Made by a program: the position numbers and the translations under genes
The notes under the pieces: model-generated
Databases searched by the model: none
Seen by the model: only the letters and a program-made list of their open reading frames with translations
What the model was told of the DNA's origin: nothing
Origin: Elusimicrobiota bacterium
Lineage (GTDB): Bacteria; CG03; SLGR01; PWQF01
Reading direction: 5' to 3'
DNA length: 8,331 bases
Assembly: GCA_003557485.1 (NCBI GenBank)
Contig: PWOI01000093.1
Coordinates: 1 to 8,331, forward strand
Shown: positions 1-6,432 of the stretch, in pieces
How the letters are laid out: the number at the start of each line of letters is the position of its first letter
Position numbering within the stretch: position 1 is the first letter of the stretch

Positions 1-1
1 A

Positions 2-70
2 ATTATCGACGAGAATCTACCCCTTTTTTTTATCAAAGAACACGCCTGGGGTGAAAACACCGAAAATTGA
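2..70 (+). CDS. possible C-terminal end of a gene entering from the left edge
   Basis: The second forward frame is open from the window edge to a TGA at 68-70. It reads like a real protein tail, ending in residues FFIKEHAWGENTEN. It ends shortly before a non-coding stretch that leads to the promoter of the next gene, which is where a preceding co-oriented gene would end. Only 22 residues are visible, so no family can be assigned. A transposase tail is one possibility, because this kind of short aromatic/acidic ending followed by AT-rich non-coding DNA is common there, but nothing seen proves it. An overlapping reverse-strand frame (33-218) is less protein-like. Confidence 0.3.
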   Translation: MIDENLPLFFIKEHAWGENTEN

Positions 71-183
71 CACTACCCAAAACCTTTCTCGTCAATCCAG
101 ATTGGGGCAAAAGTCTTTTTTTATGCCTTCTATCTATTGTCGATGGTTCTTTACAGCGAAAATGCCTCAAATAGTATAGCTCC
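71..183. other. non-coding stretch upstream of the MFS operon promoter
   Basis: No convincing gene, RNA or terminator was found here. An 8-base inverted pair, GACGAGAA at 8-15 and TTCTCGTC at 86-93, spans the end of the preceding frame. A short palindrome, CAATC-CA-GATTG, lies at 93-104. Neither is followed by the geometry of an intrinsic terminator. The inverted pair could be a remnant of a mobile-element end, but that is inference only. Confidence 0.3.
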
Positions 184-212
184 TTGAAAATAAAAAAAAA
201 AGAAACTATAAT
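184..212 (+). promoter_or_regulatory. sigma70-type promoter of the MFS-mscS operon
   Basis: A TTGAAA box at 184-189 and a perfect TATAAT at 207-212 are separated by exactly 17 bases. The spacer is an A-rich tract. The predicted start is A219, giving a leader of about 48 bases before the ATG at 267. It is the only good promoter seen ahead of the two-gene operon. Confidence 0.75.
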
Positions 213-240
213 CCGCATACAGACGGTTTCAGTATAAGGG

Positions 241-258
241 CAGGTTCAATTTTACCTG
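241..258 (+). promoter_or_regulatory. small dyad in the leader of the MFS gene
   Basis: CAGGT (241-245) and ACCTG (254-258) form an inverted repeat with an 8-base loop, ending 8 bases before the ATG. As RNA it could form a weak hairpin next to the ribosome-binding region. As DNA it could be a small operator downstream of the predicted start site. It shares the half-site CAGGTT with the larger dyad near 6517-6560. Function is unknown. Confidence 0.25.
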
Positions 259-266
259 AAAGAACA

Positions 267-1796
267 ATGAATGACAACTCCACTGCAAAAGCACTAAGGC
301 TTTCAATAATAGACGGCTCCTTTTCTGCCATAATGGCTTCCCTGTGCGGGGGAATATTTCTTATGGGTTTTATTTTAAAAGTCCTTGATGCCGATGCGGG
401 AAAAGTAGGAATAATCGCTTCACTGCCAATGTTCGCTAACATCATACAGCTTTTCGGTTCATATATAATAGAAAAAACCGGAAAAAGCAAGCCGCTATGC
501 GTAATATCGGTAGCCCTAAGCAGGGCCCTATGGATTCTTATAGTTCTCCTTCCTTTCAGAATATTTGCACCTGTTGCAGATTACAGGATCTGGATTGTTG
601 TTTCCGTAATAGGACTCTCAAGCCTTTTTGCTTCACTTGCTGGGGTGGGTTGGACTTCCTGGATGAGCGAGATTGTTCCTGCAGATATAAGAGGAACCTA
701 TTTCGGCAAAAGGAATATGATAACTTCTTTTTTCGGAATGGTTTTTGTCCTGCTTGGAGGCTGGTTTATCAATTACTGGGAGTTAAGCAGGCCTGACAAC
801 CTTCAGGCAGGTTTCGTCATTGTATTTGCCGCGGGTATAGCTGCGGGACTCTCTTCCGTTATTTTCCTGCGCTCGGTTCCTTCAGCTGCCGCGCCCAACA
901 TAAACAAACAGGAAAAGGTTTCCTTATCCAGGTTTTTGCTGCCGCTTCGCGACAGCAATTTCATAAAGCTCATATTATACGTCTCTGTTTGGATCTTTGC
1001 CATAAATCTGGCAGCCCCTTTTTACGGTGTATATATGATAAATATTTTAAAGATTGATTTTTCAACTCTGACAATTTTCGGAACCGCGGCCACTGTTGCG
1101 ACTCTTTTAATGATGAAAATTTGGGGGCCTATTACAGACATGCTGGGAAACAAACCCGTGGTCATACTTTCAAGCATTGTTCTGGCTGCCGTTCCCTTTC
1201 TGTGGCTGACGGCAGTTCCCGGTATCTATTACATCCCGGTTATGGCGGCACATATACTTACAGGCGCTTTTATGGCAGGCGCCGGGCTTTCGCAGTTCAA
1301 CATACTTATAAAACTTTCCCCCCAGGCGGGACGCTCGGTCTTTCTTGCTCTCTATGCAGCTGTTACGGGATTTACAGGAGCAATAGCCCCTCTCGCCGGA
1401 GGAACCCTTACCGGCATATTGGGAAATTTTTCTCCCGTTATACTGGGCCGGACTCTTACGGAACTTCACCTGCTATTTGTGATATCCTCTATTCTTATTC
1501 TACTGTCTGTGGTTTTTGCTTCACGAATAAATGAAGAAGGAAGCGCAACGCCTATGGCGGTGGTTCTGCAGCTTAAAAACGATCTTAATCTGCAGTCCGG
1601 CATATCGGGAGCGGCCGATTTTGTTCTCGTCCGGGCCGCAAAAGGAGAGAATATTTTAAAGAAACTGGACAAAAAAACTGACGATCTGGCAGAGAAGTCA
1701 GAAAAGACAATAAGAAAAGCACTTGAAAAAGGGGAAAAATTTATAGAAAAACCGGCAAGAAAAATAAAAGATTTTCTTGATGACGATAAAAAATAA
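267..1796 (+). CDS. major facilitator superfamily (MFS) permease with charged C-terminal tail
   Basis: This encodes a 509-residue integral inner-membrane transporter; the substrate cannot be told from sequence. About twelve hydrophobic segments are visible, roughly at residues 12-40, 46-68, 77-97, 108-128, 150-170, 180-201, 232-258, 266-286, 297-315, 321-345, 357-383 and 400-418, with a long polar loop (202-231) between the two six-helix halves. The opening LRLSIIDGSFSAI, the GVGWTSWMSEIVPADIRG stretch (126-143) and the TDMLGNK loop (290-296, MFS motif A-like) fit an uncharacterised MFS group found in many environmental bacteria. Residues about 420-509 form an unusual lysine- and glutamate-rich tail, probably helical and cytoplasmic. 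The start is ATG 267: the frame is open back to 180 but has no other ATG, GTG or TTG, and the Shine-Dalgarno is weak. It is the first gene of an operon; the next gene begins 14 bases after its stop. Confidence 0.85.
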   Translation: MNDNSTAKALRLSIIDGSFSAIMASLCGGIFLMGFILKVLDADAGKVGIIASLPMFANIIQLFGSYIIEKTGKSKPLCVISVALSRALWILIVLLPFRIFAPVADYRIWIVVSVIGLSSLFASLAGVGWTSWMSEIVPADIRGTYFGKRNMITSFFGMVFVLLGGWFINYWELSRPDNLQAGFVIVFAAGIAAGLSSVIFLRSVPSAAAPNINKQEKVSLSRFLLPLRDSNFIKLILYVSVWIFAINLAAPFYGVYMINILKIDFSTLTIFGTAATVATLLMMKIWGPITDMLGNKPVVILSSIVLAAVPFLWLTAVPGIYYIPVMAAHILTGAFMAGAGLSQFNILIKLSPQAGRSVFLALYAAVTGFTGAIAPLAGGTLTGILGNFSPVILGRTLTELHLLFVISSILILLSVVFASRINEEGSATPMAVVLQLKNDLNLQSGISGAADFVLVRAAKGENILKKLDKKTDDLAEKSEKTIRKALEKGEKFIEKPARKIKDFLDDDKK

Positions 1797-1810
1797 AGGA
1801 GAAGAAAAAA

Positions 1811-2644
1811 ATGAACGCATTTATTGAAGTATTCACCCATCTTGCTGTAACCTCATTCACTCAAGTTTCGGAACTTCTTACAACCTTCGCGCCCAAGGTT
1901 CTTTTTGCACTCGGGATAATTGCTTTTGGGTGGCTTTTCGCGATTATTATAAGAAAACTTGTATCAAAAGTTCTGAAAATGCTTGGCTTTGACGTTTTTG
2001 CGGAAAAGTTCGGACTGAAAAAAATTCTTGAAAGGGGAGGAATAACAAGGACCCCTTCATCTATAGCAGGGCTGTTTTTCTACTGGCTAATTCTAATTAA
2101 CACCTTCATAATGGCTTCAGATGTAATGAATATAGGGTTTACATTAGACCTTATGCGCCAGACAGTAATATACCTCCCAAAAATAGCCGTTTTCATAATG
2201 ATTCTTTCCATTGGTATTGCAATAGGAGGATTTATTGACAGGCTGGTATACAGGGCGGCCCTCCTTGCAAAGATCCCTTTCAGCTTCTTTGCGGGAAAAG
2301 CGGCAGGCTATATGACAGTGGCTCTTTCATTTGTTCTTGCCCTGGAGTATATTGGAGTTTCAAGATCTGTTTCGGCTCAGCTCTCCGTAATAATTATAGG
2401 GTTAATTCCTCTTCTTCTTTTTATAATGCTTTTCACCGGAGGAAGAGACGCAATTGCCAATATAACCGCTTCCAGGCTTATACACCGGGAATATAAAGCG
2501 GGAGATGTAGTAACAGCTGAACTTTTCTCGGGAGAAATAACAAAGATTGATCTTTTTGCTGTGACAATCAGAGATAAGAATGAAGAGCTTATAATACCCA
2601 CTTCAACATTTATACAGCTTATTATAAAAAGAAAAAGGGGCTGA
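1811..2644 (+). CDS. MscS-like small-conductance mechanosensitive channel family protein, short form
   Basis: The product is a 277-residue membrane protein. Hydrophobic segments lie near residues 26-48, 84-106, 117-140, 164-184 and 190-210. The first, with GWLFAIIIRKLVSKVLKMLG, resembles the conserved TM helix found in MscS-related proteins such as CmpX-type channels. After the last membrane segment, residues 211-270 (GGRDAIANI, KAGDVVTAE, GEITKIDLFAVTIRDKNEELIIPTS) match the MscS beta domain, whose usual form has a GDxV turn and an IPNxxF ending. The protein stops right after it and lacks the C-terminal alpha/beta vestibule of E. coli MscS. It would be expected to act in turgor or osmotic relief in the inner membrane, but gating by tension is inferred. 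AAGGAG at 1796-1801 is the only canonical Shine-Dalgarno in the window, 9 bases before the ATG, so translation is probably coupled to the upstream permease. Confidence 0.75.
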   Translation: MNAFIEVFTHLAVTSFTQVSELLTTFAPKVLFALGIIAFGWLFAIIIRKLVSKVLKMLGFDVFAEKFGLKKILERGGITRTPSSIAGLFFYWLILINTFIMASDVMNIGFTLDLMRQTVIYLPKIAVFIMILSIGIAIGGFIDRLVYRAALLAKIPFSFFAGKAAGYMTVALSFVLALEYIGVSRSVSAQLSVIIIGLIPLLLFIMLFTGGRDAIANITASRLIHREYKAGDVVTAELFSGEITKIDLFAVTIRDKNEELIIPTSTFIQLIIKRKRG

Positions 2645-2655
2645 CAGAAAGCTTC

Positions 2656-4395
2656 TTATAGTACGGAAGAATCGCTTCTTGAAGCTGCTTCCCGCAGCAG
2701 GTTTTTAAGAAAAGTTTCTTTACTGACTGTTCCCGCTTCGCCTTCACCAAGTTTTCTTACAGAAAGGGTCCCTTCGGCAACCTCCCTGTCACCGGCTACG
2801 GCCATATACGGAACAAGTTTTTTTCTTGAAAGCCAGATTTTTTTTCCGAGTTTCTCTTCCTTTAGATTGACCTCTACACGAAGGCCCTCTTTAATCATCT
2901 GCTCTTTCAGCCGAATGCAGTAATCAAAATGCTTCTCGCCTATGGGTATTATTTCAGCCTGGACAGGCGCCAGCCAGAGCGGAAAACGCCCCCCGTAATG
3001 CTCTGTCAGAACTGCAAAAAATCTCTCCAGCGACCCGAAAACTGCCCTGTGAATCATAACGGGCTGTTTTCTGGATCCGTCCGGAGCGGAATATTCCAGT
3101 TTAAATTTTTCCGGCACGTTAAAATCAACCTGTATGGTTGAACACTGCCACAAGCGCTGAAGACTGTCTTTTATTTTTATATCTATCTTAGGTCCGTAAA
3201 AAACACCCTCTCCCGGATCAATTTTATAATCCAGGGAAATTTTCTCGAGCCCTTTTTTAAGGGCATCTTGGGCCCTCTCCCAGTTTTCATCCGTTCCCAC
3301 ATGTTTTTCCGGGCGCGTGCTTAAAAATACTTCGTATTTGCTGAAACCGAAAGTACTTAGCATATCCACGGTAAATCTCAATATTGATTCTATCTCTCCG
3401 TCAAGCTGACAGGGACGGCAGAATATATGGGCATCATCCTGGGTAAAACCCCTGACTCTCATCAGGCCGTGAAGCACCCCGGGTTTCTCATACCTGTAAA
3501 CTGTACCCATCTCTGCCCATCGTATAGGAAATTCCCTGTAAGAATGAACGGTGTTTTTATATACAATTATGTGGCCGGGACAGTTCATAGGTTTTAAAAT
3601 ATATTCTTCCCCTTGCTCGATATCCATAGCAGGGAACATATTCTCCCTGTAGAAATCAAGATGTCCCGAAGTCTTCCATAAATTGCTCCTGGCTATATGA
3701 GGAATATTTACCAGTTCGTAGCCGTTCTGAAGGTGACGTTCTATCCAGAAATTCTCTATTACCCGTCTGACAGCGGACCCTTTTCCGTGCCAGTATACAA
3801 GGCCGGCTCCCGCCTCCTGACCGTGTATACTGAAAAGATCAAGTTCTTTTCCGAGCTTGCGGTGATCCCGCTCTTTGGCCAGTTCTATTCTTTTCAGGTG
3901 GTCATCAAGTTCTTCTTCGGAAAAAAAAGCGGTTCCGTATATCCTTGTCAACATAGGATTTGTCTCGCTTCCCTTCCAGTAAGCTCCCGCTATGTGGGTA
4001 AGTTTGAAATTTTTTATATCGGAGGTTTTCTCCATATGGGGCCCCCGGCAAAGGTCCCTGAATTCTCCGCTGGTGTAAACGCTGACCTCTTCCCCTTCAG
4101 GGATCTCATTTATAAGCTGCAGCTTGTAAGGCTGGTCCTTGAACTCTTTTAATGCATCTTCTTTTTTCAGAACTTCTTTTTTAAACGGCAAGTTCCCGGC
4201 AGATATTTTTTCCATTTCACCGGCAATTCTCTTGAGGTCTTCTTCGGAAATCTTTTCCGGTAATTCAAAGTCATAGTAGAAGCCGTCTTCCGTTGACGGA
4301 CCTATACCAAGCTTGACATTGTCAAACAGACGCATTACCGCATGTGCCATTACATGAGAGGCAGAATGCCTTAATTTTTCAAGTTCAGTGTTCAT
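2656..4395 (-). CDS. thrS: threonyl-tRNA synthetase lacking the N-terminal TGS domain
   Basis: A class II aminoacyl-tRNA synthetase that charges tRNA-Thr in the cytoplasm. From ATG 4395 it has 579 residues, against about 640 for the E. coli enzyme. It begins directly at the editing (N2) domain, with H10-x3-H14 and C116-x3-H120 as the deacylation residues, so the TGS (N1) domain is missing. The catalytic core has the zinc ligands C272 (MNCPGH), H323 (DDAHIFC) and H449 (MIHRA), motif 2 arginines in LMRVRGFTQ (311-319) and motif 3 in GSLERFF (454-460). The anticodon-binding domain runs from about 478 to 570. All key residues are present. A TTG start at 4407 would add four residues but is less likely than the ATG, and neither has a clear Shine-Dalgarno. 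It lies 18 bases after the tRNA-Val gene and is probably transcribed with the tRNAs. infC-rpmI-rplT, often next to thrS, are not here. Confidence 0.95.
   Translation of the reverse strand: MNTELEKLRHSASHVMAHAVMRLFDNVKLGIGPSTEDGFYYDFELPEKISEEDLKRIAGEMEKISAGNLPFKKEVLKKEDALKEFKDQPYKLQLINEIPEGEEVSVYTSGEFRDLCRGPHMEKTSDIKNFKLTHIAGAYWKGSETNPMLTRIYGTAFFSEEELDDHLKRIELAKERDHRKLGKELDLFSIHGQEAGAGLVYWHGKGSAVRRVIENFWIERHLQNGYELVNIPHIARSNLWKTSGHLDFYRENMFPAMDIEQGEEYILKPMNCPGHIIVYKNTVHSYREFPIRWAEMGTVYRYEKPGVLHGLMRVRGFTQDDAHIFCRPCQLDGEIESILRFTVDMLSTFGFSKYEVFLSTRPEKHVGTDENWERAQDALKKGLEKISLDYKIDPGEGVFYGPKIDIKIKDSLQRLWQCSTIQVDFNVPEKFKLEYSAPDGSRKQPVMIHRAVFGSLERFFAVLTEHYGGRFPLWLAPVQAEIIPIGEKHFDYCIRLKEQMIKEGLRVEVNLKEEKLGKKIWLSRKKLVPYMAVAGDREVAEGTLSVRKLGEGEAGTVSKETFLKNLLREAASRSDSSVL
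2684..2706 (+). terminator. weak candidate terminator for the MFS-mscS operon, inside the thrS 3' end
   Basis: GCTGC (2684-2688) and GCAGC (2694-2698) form a 5-bp stem with a 5-base loop. AGG and then five T residues follow (2702-2706). The stem is short and the T-run is displaced by three bases, so this is only a candidate. No better terminator was found for either convergent transcript. Confidence 0.25.
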
Positions 4396-4413
4396 TAGTT
4401 TTAACAACAGGTA

Positions 4414-4490
4414 TGGTGGGCGGTACTGGACTCGAACCAGTGACTCCTTGCGTGTCGAGCAAGTACTCTAGCCAGCTGAGCTAACCGCCC
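4414..4490 (-). tRNA. tRNA-Val(GAC) with C33 in the anticodon loop
   Basis: A full cloverleaf is visible on the reverse strand: acceptor GGGCGGT/ACCGCCC (7 perfect pairs), D stem GCTC/GAGT, anticodon stem CTTGC/GCAAG (5 perfect pairs), T arm ACTGG-TTCGAGT-CCAGT, discriminator A73 and an encoded CCA (4414-4416). The seven-base anticodon loop is TCGACAC, placing GAC at 34-36 and A at 37. GAC and A73 indicate valine. Position 33 is C where nearly all elongator tRNAs have U. Because both loop-closing stems are perfect, the loop cannot be re-registered to avoid this. An Asp reading would need GTC and G73, neither of which is seen. It is the last of three tRNAs before thrS. Confidence 0.88.
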
Positions 4491-4524
4491 ACAAAATGCT
4501 TTTTCAAAATCTGATTGTTTTTGC

Positions 4525-4602
4525 TGGAGGCGCGGGCCGGATTTGAACCGGCGAAATAACGGTTTTGCAAACCGCCCCCTTAAGCCACTTGGGTACCGCG
4601 CC
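4525..4602 (-). tRNA. tRNA-Cys(GCA)
   Basis: Reverse-strand cloverleaf with acceptor GGCGCGG/CCGCGCC, anticodon stem GCGGT/ACCGT and loop TTGCAAA, giving anticodon GCA. The T arm is GCCGG-TTCAAAT-CCGGC. The discriminator is U73, a hallmark identity base of cysteine tRNAs, and CCA is encoded (4525-4527). The E. coli tRNA-Cys has the same acceptor start GGCGCG and the same end GCGCCTCCA. It sits 13 bases after tRNA-Leu and 34 bases before tRNA-Val, in one apparent polycistronic unit. Confidence 0.95.
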
Positions 4603-4615
4603 GAAAATTAAATCC

Positions 4616-4701
4616 TGGTGCCGAGGGCGGGATTTGAACCCGCACGGGGGTCGCCCATACGGTCCTTAACCGTACGCGTCTGCCAGTTCCGCCACCTCGG
4701 C
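4616..4701 (-). tRNA. tRNA-Leu(AAG), class II tRNA with long variable arm
   Basis: Reverse-strand tRNA with acceptor GCCGAGG/CCTCGGC, a long variable arm of about 14 bases with a GGG/CCC stem, T arm GCGGG-TTCAAAT-CCCGC, discriminator A73 and encoded CCA (4616-4618). The anticodon stem TACGG/CCGTA encloses loop TTAAGGA, so U33 is followed by anticodon AAG and G37. G37 fits codons that begin with C, which argues against a shifted UAA reading. Bacterial leucine tRNAs for CUY normally carry GAG; A34 is rare and implies inosine formation or direct A34 decoding of CUU. It lies directly after secG, as leuU (tRNA-Leu GAG) does in E. coli. Confidence 0.93.
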
Positions 4702-4734
4702 TTTTATCAGTTTTATGCTATATATTATTAAATA

Positions 4735-5112
4735 TCAGGGTACCTGCAACGGGGGCAGTTCGTCAGCGGGCGCTTCTTCTTCAAAAGGCGTTACATCGTC
4801 AAATTCATCAAAAGGAGGCCTCTCTTCACGTGGATGTCCGTGAGGAACCGGATCCCGAACTCTATCCATTAACGAAGTCTCAGTGATAGTCCCCATAGCT
4901 AAAAACAGCGATGTGGCAAAAAATATAACAGCAAGCGTAGTCGTAGCTTTTTTCAAATACTCCCCTCCGCTTGGCGTTGACAAAATATCGTCCATGCCAC
5001 TGCCTCCGCCGAACATACCTGACAGACCGCCACCGTGCCCGTGCTGCAGAAGAATAATCAGCACAAGCAAAAGTGCTGCAGTTATATGTATAATAGTAAT
5101 TAGTGTCAGCAT
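4735..5112 (-). CDS. secG: preprotein translocase subunit SecG
   Basis: A 125-residue small subunit of the SecYEG channel, which supports SecA-driven protein export across the inner membrane. Two membrane segments are seen (about 3-22 and 57-75), joined by the family's glycine-rich loop, LLQHGHGGGLSGMFGGG (21-37), and the short helix region GEYLKKATTTLAV. The C-terminal extension (about 80-125) is acidic and proline-rich, a variable tail common in longer SecG proteins. ATG 5112 is chosen because the hydrophobic segment starts there. No Shine-Dalgarno precedes it, and the predicted transcription start is only three bases upstream. tRNA-Leu begins 33 bases after its stop with no terminator between, so the two are probably co-transcribed. 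Confidence 0.93.
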   Translation of the reverse strand: MLTLITIIHITAALLLVLIILLQHGHGGGLSGMFGGGSGMDDILSTPSGGEYLKKATTTLAVIFFATSLFLAMGTITETSLMDRVRDPVPHGHPREERPPFDEFDDVTPFEEEAPADELPPLQVP

Positions 5113-5121
5113 ATCAACGCT

Positions 5122-5150
5122 TTTATATCAAATAAGTTTTTTTTTGTCAA
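5122..5150 (-). promoter_or_regulatory. near-consensus sigma70 promoter giving a leaderless secG mRNA
   Basis: On the reverse strand a perfect TTGACA (5150-5145) is followed by a 17-base, A-rich spacer and TATAAA (5127-5122). The +1 is predicted at G5115, only three bases before the secG ATG at 5112. No ribosome-binding site could fit in that leader, which agrees with the absence of any Shine-Dalgarno. The promoter probably also drives the three tRNAs and thrS. Confidence 0.8.
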
Positions 5151-5164
5151 TTTACTGTAATTTC

Positions 5165-6382
5165 TCAGCGGCCGACTGCAACTATAAGAACGGCCCTGAA
5201 AACCTGGTGAGGTATCAGAGACAGGTTAAATGTTGTAAGAGTAAGATATTCGTTTTTTCCAAGAGTAATTGTTTCTATTTCCGCGCCAGATGAAGTCAGA
5301 TTATCTATCTCCCTGTCCAGTATTTCAAGCGGAACATCTTTTACTCCTATCGTTTGCAATACGGAAATAAATTTCTCCCCTATTTTTTCAGGAACCCGGT
5401 TCGCGTTTCTTCTGAAAAAATTATTGGTATATATTATCCTTTTATTTTCATCCGCAACCGCAACGCATAAAGGCACATTATCAAGAAGCCTTTTTGCAAA
5501 ACTGAACGCCTTGCTTTCCCCTTCTGTAAAAAGTTCCATATTAATAATATTGAGTCTGCTTATTTTTGCAACAATATCATTGCGGCTGTTAAAATCAACA
5601 ATCTTAAAATTTGATATTCTTCTTATTTCAAGAGCTTTTACAGCATTTTGCAGTATCTCGGGCAGGCGTGAAAGGTCTTTCGGTTTCATTATGTAGTCGT
5701 CGGCACCCAGGCGCATTGCTTCAACAGCTGTTTCTTCATCACCTTTTTCAGCCATAACAACCACGCTTATATTATCAAAAAACAGCTTCAGTTTTTTAAG
5801 CAGCTCAAGGCCCTGCTCAACCCCGTTGTCAAAATCTATTATGACTATATCCGTCATGCACCTGCTGAGTATCCTGAAACAGTCTAAATAACTATCGCAG
5901 AATTCTATATTCCAGAATCCTGGCGTAAGCAGGTTTTCAATCTGAGACTTCAAATCTTTATTTCCTTCAACCAGAAGGATATTGCAAATTTCGGTGGTAT
6001 CCCTGAGCTGTTTAAACTTACTGCTGGCCCTTTTAACTGATTTTTCTATTACAGTTTTTTCAAAAGGCTTCTTTATATAATCAACAGCTCCGGACTGCAA
6101 AGCTCTTACTGCTTTTTCGTATTCCCCGTATCCGGTTATTGCTATAGGCTGGGCTATGGGACGCATATCTTTGAATATCCGTATAAGTTTATTGCCCCGA
6201 ACGTCAGAAAAGTGATAATCTATAATTGCTATACCGGGAAGGTCTTTTTTGAACTTGGTAAGAGCCGTCGCGGCATCACGGACGGGAATGGGAGACATAT
6301 CAATTCCTTTAATTATTTTAGTAAGGATTTTTACTGTATCCCGGTCGTTATCTGCTAGCAATACTTTTTTGTGCTGGTTCAT
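5165..6382 (-). CDS. two-receiver response regulator with C-terminal PAS-like domain (REC-REC-PAS)
   Basis: A 405-residue soluble signalling protein. Receiver 1 (about 5-122) is complete: acidic D11 and D13, phospho-acceptor D55 (AIIDYH), T83 (PIAITGYG) and K105 (DYIKKPF). Receiver 2 (about 133-250) keeps D183 (VIIDFD) and K233 (DYIMKP), but its acidic pair is E139-G140 (LLVEGNKD) and the conserved Thr/Ser is A211 (VVVMAEKG), so it may phosphorylate poorly. After a linker, residues about 296-405 resemble a PAS fold (LLDNVPLCVAVADENKRIIYTNNFF). There is no DNA-binding, kinase, GGDEF/EAL or other output domain, so it may act as a phosphate sink, relay or scaffold. Start ATG 6382 is chosen over an in-frame ATG at 6442, because the added 20 codons would be the riboswitch terminator. 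The gene follows a GEMM riboswitch, so cyclic dinucleotide control is likely. Confidence 0.85.
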   Translation of the reverse strand: MNQHKKVLLADNDRDTVKILTKIIKGIDMSPIPVRDAATALTKFKKDLPGIAIIDYHFSDVRGNKLIRIFKDMRPIAQPIAITGYGEYEKAVRALQSGAVDYIKKPFEKTVIEKSVKRASSKFKQLRDTTEICNILLVEGNKDLKSQIENLLTPGFWNIEFCDSYLDCFRILSRCMTDIVIIDFDNGVEQGLELLKKLKLFFDNISVVVMAEKGDEETAVEAMRLGADDYIMKPKDLSRLPEILQNAVKALEIRRISNFKIVDFNSRNDIVAKISRLNIINMELFTEGESKAFSFAKRLLDNVPLCVAVADENKRIIYTNNFFRRNANRVPEKIGEKFISVLQTIGVKDVPLEILDREIDNLTSSGAEIETITLGKNEYLTLTTFNLSLIPHQVFRAVLIVAVGR

Positions 6383-6396
6383 TCTTTTACAGCGGC

Positions 6397-6432
6397 AAAA
6401 AAAAAGGCCGCCAGGAAAAATATCCGGCAGCC
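6397..6432 (-). terminator. intrinsic terminator acting as riboswitch expression platform
   Basis: On the reverse strand GGCTGCC (6432-6426) pairs with GGCGGCC (6412-6406) through one G-U pair. An inner GGA/TCC adds three pairs around a six-base loop, with one bulged T at 6413. Nine T residues follow at once (6405-6397). It ends 14 bases before the ATG of the regulator gene, so it must control entry into that gene. Its 5' arm is also the 3' end of the aptamer, so the two structures exclude each other. It may also stop read-through from the helicase gene. Confidence 0.88.

Noticed and set aside
33-218. Reverse-strand 61-codon frame
   Set aside because: Basic, low-complexity composition with no recognisable domain; it overlaps the promoter and a more protein-like forward frame.
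4396-4407. TTG start for thrS at 4407
   Set aside because: It adds only four residues, has no Shine-Dalgarno, and ATG 4395 is the natural start just before the editing domain.
4414-4490. Reading the third tRNA as tRNA-Asp
   Set aside because: The anticodon would have to be GTC and the discriminator G; the sequence shows GAC and A73.
4616-4701. Reading the leucine tRNA as UAA by shifting the loop
   Set aside because: The stem TACGG/CCGTA fixes the loop as TTAAGGA, and G37 fits codons starting with C, not UUR.
4702-4734. Separate tRNA promoter in the AT-rich gap between secG and tRNA-Leu
   Set aside because: TATA-like strings are present, but no -35 box lies at proper spacing, and there is no terminator after secG.
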